A DNA stretch of 64,000 nt from Straminergon stramineum (lineage: Eukaryota; Streptophyta; Bryopsida; Hypnales; Calliergonaceae): positions 20,772,501 through 20,836,500 of the forward strand of contig OY987268.1 in NCBI GenBank assembly GCA_963920665.1, given 5' to 3'. Positions 13,501 to 24,662 of the stretch are shown piece after piece (within the stretch, counting starts at the first letter, position 1; every line of letters starts with the position of its first letter). Made by a program: the position numbers and the translations under genes. The notes under the pieces were generated by a model. That model had not been told where the DNA came from, made no database searches, and was given only the letters and a program-made list of their open reading frames with translations.

Positions 13501-14209
13501 CTGTGTCCAGATCTCCCACTTTTCTATGACTCAAAAGCTTCCCTTCATCAATCCTTCCGCTGACTTCGAGATTGGATTCCAATCTCACCTCACTTAAACC
13601 ATCCTCGGAAGCATCTCCCGTTTCCCCAACCTGATTCCCCGAAAAATTCAAATTCTGTGCATAAGCCAGAAGCCACTCATCCGACACCTCCTCCTCCTCT
13701 TCCACCAACACCGAATGTGAATCCTCTCTCAGCCTCGTCGTCTCACTCTCCTCGAATACTTCACTACTGTCCCGTTGCACTGTTTTCACTGCATCCCTAA
13801 CCCTAATTGCAAACTCCTCCTCGAACTTACTCATCAGCGAGCTTTTCCCCTTCACTCCCGCCTTCCATTCCGCAACCACGTTCACGCCGTGGTCCTTCGA
13901 CAGCTTGTACTTCTCAAAGCTACTCAACCCGTCCGTCCTGCGCCGCTCCGTCTGCAATCTCGCTTTGCCATCTTCCACCTTGGCCTGCTCCGCCAGCTTC
14001 TCCAGCCTCCTGGCGCGACGCAGCTTCTTCCACTCCTCCTTCTTCCGCTTGTGGTGGAGCTCCTTGGGCGTCAATTCGGATTTCAATTCGCAAACGGGGA
14101 AATGCACTCGGCTCGAGGAGTTATGCAATGTCTCCCTGTTCGGGAAATGGCTTGGATTAAAGGCGCTTCTAAACGAGATTGAGTGAATTGAAGATGCTCT
14201 TAGGTCCAT
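7600..14209 (-). CDS. DG1: PPR protein resembling DELAYED GREENING 1 (plastid)
   Basis: Ten exons join in phase: 14209-13427, 13213-about 12774, about 12048-11860, 11088-11007, 10687-10490, 10164-10051, 9865-9772, 9652-9495, 9177-8743 and 8031-7600 (stop TGA). The product is about 974 residues. The first exon gives a Ser-rich, transit-like N terminus, then a basic Lys/Arg/Glu stretch (KELHHKRKKEEWKKLRRARR). PPR-type helical repeats fill exons 3-9, for example YVCTTLLAVLGKCLRPVEAL, YPDMAAYHSIAVTLGKAGHL and PDVVTFTGLIRTC. The order of these segments matches what I recall of Arabidopsis DG1 (At5g67570, about 800 residues), a plastid protein needed for early chloroplast gene expression. The N-terminal part is longer here. 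The junction of exons 2 and 3 uses weak sites: donor GTTATG with acceptor TTTAG, or an in-phase alternative with GTTTTG and TTCAG. All other junctions are good. Confidence 0.88.
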
Positions 14210-14514
14210 AGTGAGTGTAGGTTGCGGTGGTAATGGAGGAGGAGGGCTTACATGGTGGGAAGAGGGTGATTGATGGCTATGACGATTAGGAGGTTTGAAT
14301 TGGTGAGGGAGAAGACAGGGTTTAGGGCTTGGGGTTCATCGGGGTACCGGATTTGGTTCTGGTGGTGTGGGGCGGTTGATCCTTTCGTTAGGGACCGCCT
14401 GAGAACGACGGATACATTCATTCATTCTTTCTAGTGTGCATCACTCGCCCATCCGGAAAGTAATCCCCCATTGCTTCGGTACTGTTGCACTATTGTTTCA
14501 ATGGGGTCACAGTA
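14210..14514 (-). promoter_or_regulatory. 5' leader and promoter region of the DG1-like gene
   Basis: On the minus strand the sequence CCCTAAACCCT (14327-14317) is a telo-box just upstream of the start codon at 14209. The rest is moderately GC-rich and runs up to a transposon boundary at 14515. Confidence 0.5.
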
Positions 14515-15008
14515 AGGTAAAACAGCCCATTGTGGTCAGAATTAGGAGTTCGTACTCATGCCATTGCTGAAATTTTTTCATTTTTTTCCCACATCAAGGC
14601 AGGGGTAAGAAACAATGAGAGTATTTGAAATTATATTTTTTTGACGAAGTATGAATTCACTATGAATTTTTGAAGTGTTCAGCCCATCATGGCCTAAAAG
14701 AGTCTATAGACTACCCTAGAACCAACGAAATCTGTACCCATCATGTTCATCTTACACACCTAAAGCAGTCATAATAATTTCTAATGTGAAAGGCCTAAAA
14801 AAGTCACTTCCTACAATGAAATTACACTAAAAAGTTAGAAGTTCCTAATGCAATCACTAATCACTCCATTACTGTCAAGTAAGACATTGATTGTGGTCCA
14901 AATCTCATTTAGTAATAAAACCCATGATGGGGTCTAAAAAAACCCATAACGGGGTCATTCCATAGGTGTTCACTACGGGTCATCTGACCACAATGGGCTA
15001 TTTTACCT
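14515..15008. mobile_element. TA-flanked AGGTAAAA element, 494 bp
   Basis: The left end AGGTAAAACAGCCCATTGTG (after TA at 14513-14514) and the complement of the right end AGGTAAAATAGCCCATTGTG match at 19 of 20 bases. TA follows the right end at 15009-15010. The interior matches the 5.6-kb copy. There is no coding capacity. It is a compact, well-preserved MITE with TA target duplication, lying about 0.3 kb upstream of the DG1-like start codon. Confidence 0.75.
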
Positions 15009-15942
15009 TATAGTATTGAAAGTATATTGCTTGCAGTATTACAACTATATATTTTCAATATTATACAATGACCCCATAGAAATTATACTGCAACAATGGG
15101 GGGCTTTTTCCTGATCAGTTCCATGATTTTTGATGAGTGATGTTTTTGAATGAAAGTTAATTGCTAAGAATCTTGAATAGCATCCATTGGGTGGATTATT
15201 GTGATGAATATTTTCAATTGCTTATTGTGGGAGCTACACAAAAACAAAGTACAATCAAGTAACTGAGTTATGTTGAAAAAGCAATTGTTGTCTATTCTTC
15301 AACAATGTGAGTAGCTTCATGATTTTTAACTAAGGTTTTGAATCAATTCATGTAGAGGTGGGAAGGAAAGGAAAATTTGTGAAAATAAATATTTTAAGTG
15401 TAGATTCTTCTAATGTTACAATTTATTTTGCTTCAAAGCTCTACATCCGTATCTCCTATCCTATTGGACTTTCTTAGGGTTAATATAGTGAGTTGCATCA
15501 AGTGTGCTCTTATACTCTCTACATACTCATCTTTTTATTGTGGGTGCAAAATTAATTTCACTTATACATTTACTATATATTTTGGCACGTCTTTATGCAT
15601 TCTATTAGTGAGGGTGCAAAATTGGTCCTCACAACTAAACTAATAGCACCTAATTGCAACTTGTTTGTAAAACCAATTCCTTCAAATTCTAATATAAAAA
15701 TGTACAATTTGCATTCATGAGGGCCTATGCTTAATTTTGGATACACCTATTTGAAGCTTTGTAATATTCCTAGTTTATTCACAAGGGGCCCAAAAGAATG
15801 CATTCTAAGAGAATCTAAAACCCAAAAAAACTTTTAGACTTCTATAATAGGATCCATGCTTTGAAAGTTTAGAAGTTAATACCTTAATTAGCATGAGTTT
15901 AGAGTCAATTCCACACTAAGCACATTGAGAGACTTCATACAA
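15009..15942. other. AT-rich spacer with a shared repeat block
   Basis: Contains the block at about 15240-15380 shared with 6690-6850. A plus-strand frame at 15413-15643 is AT-rich and unsupported. I recognise nothing else. Confidence 0.4.
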
Positions 15943-16319
15943 GTAGAACCTCTCTTAGTGCATGGTGCCAAGCCTATGCACTAAGAGAGGTTTGCGCATT
16001 TAGAGAGTCTATAAGACCACATGTATTTTCATCTTTAATCATGCACATGGGCCACCTACTTTCTACAAGCTCTTAGCACATAGTTACCAAAATTCAAACC
16101 TTTCTAAGATCCACAAAAGTTGACCATACCAATTGATAGTGGAGAGAGGCCCAGACCATGTGGGGGAAAGGACAAATGATTTCACCATATCATTGAAAAG
16201 ATTATAATAGTCAAACAAGGCAACCTTTCATTTTGGGGAGGCCATATTCAAGGCACTAGGGCACTTAGGGGTTAATGCGTGTATGCACTAAGGGAGGGTG
16301 CACTAAGAGAGGTTCTACC
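15943..16319. mobile_element. Foldback element with perfect 20-bp inverted ends
   Basis: The left end GTAGAACCTCTCTTAGTGCA (15943-15962) is an exact inverse of 16300-16319. The motif recurs inside. At 15947-15963 and 15976-15992 two 17-base arms pair perfectly around a 12-base loop, and another CACTAAGGGAGGG copy lies at 16286-16298. No reading frame of note. It is probably a non-autonomous foldback transposon. A small-RNA hairpin is an alternative. Confidence 0.7.
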
Positions 16320-16822
16320 TGTACTGATTTAAAGAAAGGAGCGAAGAGATGAATAGAATTCTTGTATGGAATTATCTTTATTGTGAACCAGTAGTCAACT
16401 GCAGATCCTTAACATTTAATGAAGGATTGAACAAAGAATATTGTCTGTACTCTGTAGCAGTGTGAGAAACCTTTGGCTAGGATACTCAAAAGCAAGCTGT
16501 TTGCTACTTTAGCAAGCTTACTCATGAATCAGACAAGTCTCTCACATCATCATATTGAGACCAACAAATAGAAGGTGTGATCGTGTGGTACAACGAGCCT
16601 ACTAGAAATCAAAGAAGCACCTCATGTGAATCTGGGTAGCTTGAAAACCCACCTTAAAGCTTCCTTTTCAAAAAGGGAAGAGCGAAAGGCGATTCAAGTC
16701 ATCATGTTACATTGAAGCGGTACCTAGCAATGTGGGATCCGGCAAAATGTTCAAAACTGCTCAATTAGTCTATAACCTCATCCCCAGACCCCGAAGTTAT
16801 TATGGCGGGGTTTGTGAGTAGG
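16320..16822 (-). other. 3' flank of the SAM50 gene
   Basis: Sequence downstream of the SAM50 stop codon at 16823, probably including the 3' untranslated region. No other gene seen. Confidence 0.4.
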
Positions 16823-19800
16823 TCAATGCGGTGAATTCAAGCTAATCTGCACACCTCGCTTGATACGGTCACTATCCTGGTGTCGCAACAAGTAGCAATA
16901 GTTCACCTGCAGACAATCATCGAATTTAGCAAAAGCTCACCAGACGAAAGATCTGATATCCCTAGACAGGAACGAGACTTTGGTAATCGTGGATCTTTGA
17001 AAACTGGGAATCCAACGACCTTTACGCTGTCTTAAACAACTAGAAGCGTTTTTAATGAGAAAACCACTTGAAAACACAGGAATCAGATTTAATGATGGGA
17101 ATCGAACCTCAAGTCGAAACAATTTAGTAGGAATCACAATTCCAGCGCCTGTCGAGACGCGGAATCCAGATAAGAAGTTCTTCAGCGACCAGAGACCGGT
17201 CTTCTCCCCGGTCAGCGGAAGTAGGTTGCCAGCGCAAACAAAAGAGTGAGCATGTATTCCGTAATCTTTCAAAAATCTTAGTGGCAAATCAAACGACAAA
17301 TCTGCGAAACCAGAAACTGCTAAATCGCCACCTAAAGTGTCCTTCTTTACAACGGCAACCGCTTCTGCGTCCCCCTTCTCTGTTTGCGGCGTAGGTCTGC
17401 GAAGCTCACTGGGACCAACACCTCTAGTGCGAAAACCCAACAAAGCAGACGGACCTTTCAATTCACCAAGTAGCGATGAATGACCTCCCATGTAAAAACG
17501 GTCACTAATAGGAGTTGGTCTCGTTTGATATCCTGGTCCCCAAGGCAGTATGACACCCCCGGCCACTCCTAAATTCAGTGCTGCATTTGCAAGTCCCAAA
17601 GGGATTGCCAACCTCGCCTCCACCTCCTGTACAAGTCCACAAGGTTGAAACATATAAGCTGACTTACTAAACTGGACCCACAATGAGAAATAGGGGGCAC
17701 TTATGAGACCACAAATCGCATGATATCGATATCACGCCAGCAGCCATTGCCTCATGATAAGCCGTATCAAGCAGAGATATATATCCCACAAAGAAAATGA
17801 AAGTTGGAAGTAAGAGCAGTCACCTGACGTGCAAAACGTAGAAGTCTGCTATCAGGTCCTAGCCCTGCAATCTGCGTTGTTGAGATGAAAGCAATACCCC
17901 GCCGAGGTCTAAATGCAGAGTCTCTATCGTCTCTCTTGTAGGTGTACTTAACAGCAGAGAGGAGACTGTGACCAAGTTGTCTCCGAACTGATTTAGAAGC
18001 ACAACGTGAGGGATCCCTGAGGTCACGCCAGGTGAGGTTGTAGGAGATATCGTGCTGATTATCGCCAACCAAGCCTACAGAGAATCCCGACAGACGCTCC
18101 CTATAGGACGAATAGCGTTGCCAATCTTGTGTTAGGAGGGTAATCCGGGTTGCCAAAGAGGCGGGCAGTCCTTTGAACCTTGGATACGTGACACCAGCAC
18201 TGAGTTCAGAGGTAGTGTCCAAGCCATAGCATCCCGTTGCATCAAGAGTTTCAGCATAGCCAACAAGATTCTTGTACTTAATCGTACCTTCCAGGGTCCA
18301 TGCTTTTGTCTACACATACCCCAACCCCAAAACGTACCTTTAGACATGCCGACATGTAAACATACCACAGAAACCAACTCAAACTCGAGGTAATAGACAA
18401 TCTTCTCGGTTCAGCATAGTAAAAAACTCTTAAAACACGAACATATGAATGCAGGAAGGGCGTAAGTGCAGGAAGAAGAGGGATGTGGACATGTGACACT
18501 AAAACCCTGAACCCTGCCCAATTTCTCTACAATCTTTCTCAACAGTCTACCAACGGAAACTAAAACCTGCTGAAACTGGAAACAGTTCAAGATCACATTC
18601 GCGGTGCACTCGCAGTAACTGTTACTTACAGGAGATCGAATCAGGAAGTACTCGACATCAAGGAACTCTCCTTGTAGCTAAAACTAACAAAGAAGGACAA
18701 GTTAACATGGAAATGCTGCATACACAGCCTAGCGTTCTAGAACTAGCAGTGATATCAAGGCAAAACCGAAGTGTTCACCTGCAGGCAACTTTCAATTACA
18801 CCGTGACGAACCGCTTACCTCGGGTTTGGAGAACACTCCGAGGTCACCAGCGACAGGTCGCTTCACTTCTTCTACTTCCACGATCACGTTAGCCTGAACA
18901 AACATAGAGTGCATTAGCAACCCATTGATTGAACTTCCGTGCTAGGAAAAGGAGGTATCTAGCCTGCATTACCCTCACAAGTTCAAGAACTCCACGTTCA
19001 GAATACGGTTCCCAAAATCGTTACTCAAAGAGCGCAATCGGCCTCCGATGAGACGAACCATACAACACTCTCTCATGAACTACTTGCAAGGCAAGAGTTC
19101 ATCTAGAAAATCTAATCGTCGGTTGCAACCGACTGTGTATACAAATTGGGTATGGAGAAACGACCTATTAATAAGACCTTCATGGAAGCTCAAAACTGTC
19201 TCTCAAATTCAAGTGACGATTTGAGTCTCACAGCTGTCACTGCAATAGGAGCAGTAGTGATCTACTGCACTGAGAAGATAGGAGAGACAGCTTCCAATAC
19301 GAATACCGCTAGAACGAATAACGAGAATTAATCCACCATATGAGCTCGTGGAGACAACGCAAGCATCAAAGATAAGCTGATAATCGCAAAAGTCTAATCA
19401 GCGGATCCGCACAATCAATTCACGATTACAGAGCAAGCGTATAATAATTACCGTGCCAGGAAGCTCCTCAGGCCCAGCATCCAATGTGATGACACATTTA
19501 TCGAAAATCCCAAGAGCTCTTAATCGCGAATTCGCACGAACAGACTCTTGGAGCAGATCCTGCATCGTGGACACTTCTCGGAGCTCCTTCAGCTGCGCCT
19601 CGATCACACTATCCTTCGTCTTCACATTCCCTTTGATCTCAATGTCGTGTACTCGCACATTCACCGGCTCCATGGCCAGTTTCTCCGTCATGCTCTTGAT
19701 CAAGGTCACGCTCTCCTCCTCGCTGGCATCCTCCTCCTCCTCTTCCTCCACGGAACCTCCTCCATCATCCACCTGATCCTCCAGTTCCACCTCCGGCTCC

Positions 19801-19835
19801 CTCATGTCCTCCTCGCTATTCGCATCCCGATCCAT
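16823..19835 (-). CDS. SAM50: SAM50: sorting and assembly machinery beta-barrel (Omp85 family)
   Basis: Five exons join in phase: 19835-19452, 18893-18819, 18309-17824, 17626-17108 and 16906-16823 (stop TGA). They give 515 residues, close to the roughly 520 of plant SAM50. SAM50 inserts beta-barrel proteins into the mitochondrial outer membrane. The N terminus is very acidic (a Glu run in the first 50 residues). A single POTRA-like domain follows (about 55-155, VRVHDIEIKGNVKTKDSVI). The C-terminal 350 residues form the barrel, with the Omp85 hallmark RFYMGGHSS followed by LLGFRTRGVGP. The final exon begins VNYCYLLRHQDSDRIKRGVQ, matching the family's usual terminal strand. The last intron has an unusual donor, GTTCGA (17107-17102). 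Reading through it would replace the terminal strand with about 60 unrelated residues. A telo-box (19846-19838) sits just before the start codon. Confidence 0.93.
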
Positions 19836-20110
19836 CGCTAGGGTTTCAAGCCCGTGGACCTTCTCTCCGAATCGAGAAATAAAGAGTTAGAACCTCACCA
19901 TTCTCCAATTCTGTACAAAAATGAGTCCGCACAGTTCCCCTCGCCTCGTGCGAAGGGACGACAGCACCAGCCGAGACCGGCTACTTGTGTAGGAAGAGCT
20001 CTTCTTGAGCTCTGGCTATGGCGTCGACGCCTTCGTCTCTCTGAACCTTTCCGACGGACTACGAACCTGCCCTAACCCGGGTTACACCCAAGCATCACAT
20101 GACCAGGTCC
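19836..20110 (-). promoter_or_regulatory. SAM50 5' leader and promoter
   Basis: Moderately GC-rich sequence upstream of the SAM50 ATG. It holds AAACCCTAG on the minus strand within the leader. The short plus-strand frames here are shadows. Confidence 0.45.
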
Positions 20111-20329
20111 GGATATATGATGCGTCTGTTTTGGTTACCCAATTGAGGTCCCCCGGTTTATGTCCGGGTTATGCCCAGTTATCACTTCCTTTTTCTATTC
20201 TGCGATACAGGGAAAAGGTCGAGATCCGGGTATGCACTGTATCTGTTTGAGGTCCAGATGTTTACAACTGGTCCGGATTGTCGCATTATAAACCACTGCT
20301 AGGAATTGCTTTGTTCATTTCCAGGGTAC

Positions 20330-20600
20330 ATTATAAGTTGGCACCCTCCTAAACTGTCAATTGTTGCTACTGTGCCTAGTTGCTATTATGAGACTGATGA
20401 AATTTTCATATTTATTTGATGGCAAGTGAAAGGAGTTTCCAATGCACCGAAGAACGTGGCATTTGGATATTGTTTGCAATAGCTATAAAGGTTTTTTTGC
20501 TAGACATTCTACAATCATTTCTTCCAGATAGGTACATATTGATTTTGGAGATATACCCAGAGTGTTGATGGTGGTTTTAAGTCCGTGGTGCATTTCAAGG
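20330..20600 (+). repeat. Dispersed repeat, copy 1 (pair with 59840-60120)
   Basis: Blocks around GGCAAGTGAAAGGAG, TTCCAATG, CGAAGAA and GATGGTGGTTTTA occur in the same order at 59840-60120. The similarity is clear but diverged. No coding capacity is seen and the element type is undetermined. Confidence 0.5.
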
Positions 20601-21659
20601 TGCGCACCTCAAAGTGTGTTCATCCAATAATCAAGTTACCTTGTGATCTAACATTGCACCTTTTCCATTTGTCCTTCATCTATATTTTTTCATTTCTTGG
20701 AAGATGTTTCACACAAGACAATGTCCTATGCAATATATTGCTATTAGTAGAAAGAACTCCAACCACTCTAAGTAGTTGGCATACTCCAAATGTCTATTCA
20801 TGTTAAGGCCGATAGTGGGCTCTATGTAGTTGCTATAACATTTCATAACCAAAAATTTTCCCAATATTCTTGACATCAAAAGATAGAACATAACTTACCA
20901 ATATTCTTGGTGGAGGTTTTTTTATTGATGTGTCCATATAGACAAATAAAGTAGAGAGAACAAAAAATGTCTCTTGAAGTATATCTTCATAACCAATATC
21001 CATCATTGATATTACAATCATCATATCATTGAGGTAGGGGGATACAATTTGAATTCTAATAGTTTTAGCACCTTCCACCTTAATTCTCACTCTAACTATT
21101 GACAATTGATATATATTAAGAACTTCATCTTTGGTCCCATGAAATGTCTATAAGGTCAAATAAGTGACATAAAAATTATACACCATCAATTAAAAAGTAG
21201 AAATTTGATGAATTTTTATTTTTTCACTATTTTCACTCATAAACTATGAAGAATCACTATAGTTTTTTATCTTATTGAAATTAGTATAATTTCATAATAT
21301 TTCAAGTATTTTTAACACAAGTATATTACAAATAGAGCACTTTAGTTAATTAATGTGACACATAACATACATACAAGATATTGTACATAATCATTGTTAC
21401 ATAATAACTAATGATTGTGACAATTTTACAAATAGAATATGATCTTGACATCAATTTGATGCTAATATTTCATGAAATGGTACTTAAAAAATACATTTAC
21501 ATCTCTATATTGTTAATCAAGCCACATCACAAAGAGATTATATATAGAATTTCATAACATTTTAGAAATATAGCGTTGTATGTTAAAGACTTTGACCTAA
21601 AACCCTTATTTCATTTGCCAACTTTCTTACAGCACATTTGTTTGTCCTATAGAATAGTG
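20601..21659. other. AT-rich spacer
   Basis: I see no gene, RNA or well-bounded repeat. The short frames on both strands look random. Confidence 0.4.
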
Positions 21660-21740
21660 ATCGAGGACCACGAGTTTCACTTGAGCGCCCAGGTATCTCG
21701 CCCAGGTATCACGCCCAGGTCCGGGCGCGTGCCCGTGTAC
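21660..21740 (+). promoter_or_regulatory. GC-rich triple 13-bp repeat upstream of the Myb-like gene
   Basis: Three tandem units begin at 21686, 21699 and 21712. Each starts CGCCCAGGT, and the first two continue ATC. They lie in a GC-rich island inside AT-rich sequence, about 130-200 bases before the likely transcribed leader. The segment weakly resembles 20070-20180. It could be a regulatory site cluster or a simple duplication. Confidence 0.4.
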
Positions 21741-21799
21741 TTTTCTATTACCCGGTTGAGGACCGCGAGTTTATGCGGGAAAGACAAGTCTCGCTTCGT

Positions 21800-23268
21800 C
21801 TCTCTCGATTTTTTTAGGGCTTGACGTGAGAGCAGAGCCGGGTCATTTGCAGTGGGGCTCTGGGGTTTGAGAGCTTGGTACCGGAGCGGCAAACTTCAGG
21901 GGTTCGTGTTGCCAGGATGTAAGGTAAATTGTATCTTCAAAACCCTTCACGTCATGATTTCTGCATTCTTAGTGCTTCTGTTGGAATTTAGCGTTTTTTT
22001 CGCTTCCGGAAACATGTGTGTGCCGGGCCCCGTAGTTTCCTGAGGTTTTCTTCGCTTTCATTTCTTCCTCCTTTTGGAGGTTCTTTTGTTGTTTCAACTT
22101 ATGGACAGGAACTGCCCCTCTTTGTTTGTTCCTTGGTAGAAGTCAGACTTTTGTTTAAAATGCGGAACGAACCGCTTCCTTGTGACTTCTGCGCTCTGTC
22201 GATTGTCTTAACGTTATGACTGATGATTTGTCAGGAAGACTGAGTTCTTTTAGATTTACTCTGAATTCTTGGGTGCGATATGCCTCTCATGTTGGATGTA
22301 CATGATGTTCATTTTACCGAATTTTCTAGTAGGTTCTGTGTCATTCTACCCTAGCTTACTCAAGTTTTTGAATTCTTAAAATTGCTGTGAATTGCCCAGT
22401 TTTTGAACCGTGGTTGAGCTTTGTTATTTAAGTGAGGAATGTTTGGCTGGTGTGGACTCCTCTTCTTTTGCATTATTTTAGATCTCGGGAGGCTTAGTGC
22501 TACCTTGTATGTGTATGATTTGCTATCTTATAGGCAGCAACATGCGGCAAGAAGTAATTCCAATGTTGTGCTTGTGTTTTGAGCCTTTGAGCCTCTGAGC
22601 CTCTGTAACTGAGTGAGAATGCATGTTGTCTGATTATTTGTGTATACCTCTCTCGAACGTATTTTAGAAGCTCCCCCTAGAGGTTTATCGAACTGTGATA
22701 TCAGACGTAGTTTTTATATTGCACATTTCATTTTTTGAGTCAATGCATGTAAACGTTTAAGTCATAAGTCTGGACGAATATATGCAGTGACGTACTTGTG
22801 GGCATTAATGGTTTCATCTGAAGTGGGAATATTTTCCCTTTGATATACGCCAGATGGAAATTGTCTCAAAAGATCCAGGGCTACTAGGCAAAGGTATTAA
22901 CATGATCATAGAATTATGGAAAGCATTCAGGTCTGGTTGAAAGAGCTCAGTGCGACTGTCATGCCCGGGTGCAGCTGATAAGTACATCAAGAGTTGAAGC
23001 TCAATAGTGTTGGTGCAATTATTACTGATACTTGAGTTTCGTACTGTTTTTACAGCAGACGTTATTTTTCCTTTGGAACAAAGCAATTAGCTAATCTGGT
23101 GGATCACCTTTTTGTAACATTAGTATTCCATATGCAAGAGTTCATCTCTAGAAGCAAATTTATTTGTGTTACTTACGACAGACTTGTGAGTTGCAGATTC
23201 TCATTTTGAGCTTGGATCACAGTATACAGGCCTCCATACACACTCTTGGTCACCTCGCTTTCGGCTAG
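21800..23268 (+). promoter_or_regulatory. Probable 5'UTR with intron for the Myb-like gene
   Basis: A GC-richer exon-like stretch (about 21800-21923) ends at a GTAAAT donor (21924). A T-rich tract and GCAG acceptor end at 23196, followed by 72 bases of leader before the ATG at 23269. The T-rich, GC-poor composition between these sites fits an untranslated-leader intron of about 1.27 kb. This is inferred from composition and signals only. Confidence 0.4.
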
Positions 23269-24204
23269 ATGGCTTCGTTGGTTGAGTCAGACACGGTGGT
23301 ATTGAGGAGCAGGAAGGGGAAGAATTTCGTTGCTGAAGAAGAAGAGCAGCTTTGTCGGAGCTTTCTTCACGTTTCTCAAGACCCAACAGCCAGAAACGGC
23401 CAGCGGTTGACGGCGTTTTGGGAACGTGTACGGGAGCACTACAACAACAACAGACCCGTGGGTGGAGGTGAACGACCTGCTAGGTCTCTGGAAACGAAAT
23501 GGGGAGTCATTAAGCATGACGTAGCGAAGTTCATAGGAAATTACAAAGTTGCAGTCGCGCTTTGTCAATCGGGGACGTCATCACATGATGTGTTGCAGAA
23601 AGCTTTGGAGCTTTACAAGTCCAAGCATCCAAAGAACCAGAGCTTTGTTTTCATACACTGCTGGTTTCTTCTGAAAGATATACCGCACTGGGCTGAGCCG
23701 CTTGATGAGGGGAAGAGGACAACGCCTCTGAAGAGACTCGTTGACCAAGACTCTTCTTGTCAACGAGAGCTCGTACCAACAGAGGCACCCACGTTGAATA
23801 TTGGAGAGTCTAGCTTCAAGAGGCCCCAAGGATCGAAAACCTCCAAGGAGGAGCAAAGAGCTATGAAGCTCAAGGAAAGTGCTCTGTGGGCTCAAGCTAA
23901 GGCCACTGCTGACATGGCCGCTGCTACCTTCAAGAAAGCCAAAATAATGGAAGAACAGAGTATAATGAACCTGTTTACGTTACCGGACGAGACCTTGGTG
24001 TGCGAAGAAGCAAGGGAGTACGTCAAGCTACGGCGAATTGAGGAGCTTCAGAAGCTTAAAGACCGGCTTGCTACCCAGGCCTCAGCTCCCTTGACTTTAA
24101 GCCAACTCCCTACGTCACCCATTTCTCAGGAATTACAGGCACAACCGTCAGCCACTCAGGTATCGAGTATCGCGGACACAAGCTTCACCAGGATCATTAT
24201 CTGA
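23269..24204 (+). CDS. Myb-like/NAM-associated protein (PIF-Harbinger ORF1-derived type)
   Basis: An uninterrupted frame of 311 residues from ATG at 23269. The N-terminal half is a trihelix/Myb-like domain (about residues 18-130): FVAEEEEQLCRSFLHVSQDP, then ARSLETKWGVIKHDVAKF, and later FIHCWFLLKDIPHW. This arrangement is typical of proteins annotated as NAM-associated or GST-T3-like, a family related to the DNA-binding ORF1 of PIF-Harbinger transposons. A Lys/Ala-rich helix (MKLKESALWAQAKATADMAA) and a YVKLRRIEELQKLKDRL helix follow, the usual C-terminal pattern. The tail is Ser/Thr/Gln-rich. No transposase frame lies nearby, so the gene may be a domesticated copy or a stray transposon ORF. 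It probably acts as a nuclear DNA-binding protein. Confidence 0.85.
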   Translation: MASLVESDTVVLRSRKGKNFVAEEEEQLCRSFLHVSQDPTARNGQRLTAFWERVREHYNNNRPVGGGERPARSLETKWGVIKHDVAKFIGNYKVAVALCQSGTSSHDVLQKALELYKSKHPKNQSFVFIHCWFLLKDIPHWAEPLDEGKRTTPLKRLVDQDSSCQRELVPTEAPTLNIGESSFKRPQGSKTSKEEQRAMKLKESALWAQAKATADMAAATFKKAKIMEEQSIMNLFTLPDETLVCEEAREYVKLRRIEELQKLKDRLATQASAPLTLSQLPTSPISQELQAQPSATQVSSIADTSFTRIII

Positions 24205-24662
24205 AATGTTGAGTGTAATGTGTAGCTGCTGCCTTTTTTTCCCTTTTTGAGCCCATGAGGTCCATTCCTCAGGTTGTCATGTACAGGTTATCCGCTTCAT
24301 TTTCACCTTATATAGGATGGAATATAATCTTCGGGCGAAAGTGATGTAATCCCTAAGTCTTGGTCTGAGGGTCTCAGGAATGGGCAGGGATAATGAGAGT
24401 GCCCTCCGCATCGCTCAATAGCTTAAGGCTAGAATCAGTTTGTCAATTTTGAGGACGCCGCCCCTGTTCGGAGATTTTCGGTTTCGGTTTCTTGAATTTC
24501 ATTGAAATATTACGCTTTGTATCTAGCAAGTTTGGCGGTTTTATATGGTTGTGATCATTTATCTGAACATCTCGGAGTACAGTTTATGGAAATCCATTGT
24601 GTTTTCGTCTTTAGTCTGCCTCACATCATAGATCGCATGGGAAATCACGGAGGTAGTGGATT
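24205..24662 (+). other. 3' flank of the Myb-like gene
   Basis: Probable 3' untranslated region and terminator area, of mixed composition. It ends at a TTAA followed by CCCCTAAATGCCC, the left end of a repeat. Confidence 0.4.

Noticed and set aside
17098..17110. GGTTCGATTCCC on the minus strand, resembling a tRNA B-box
   Set aside because: It lies at the exon 4-intron junction of SAM50, and no cloverleaf can be drawn around it.
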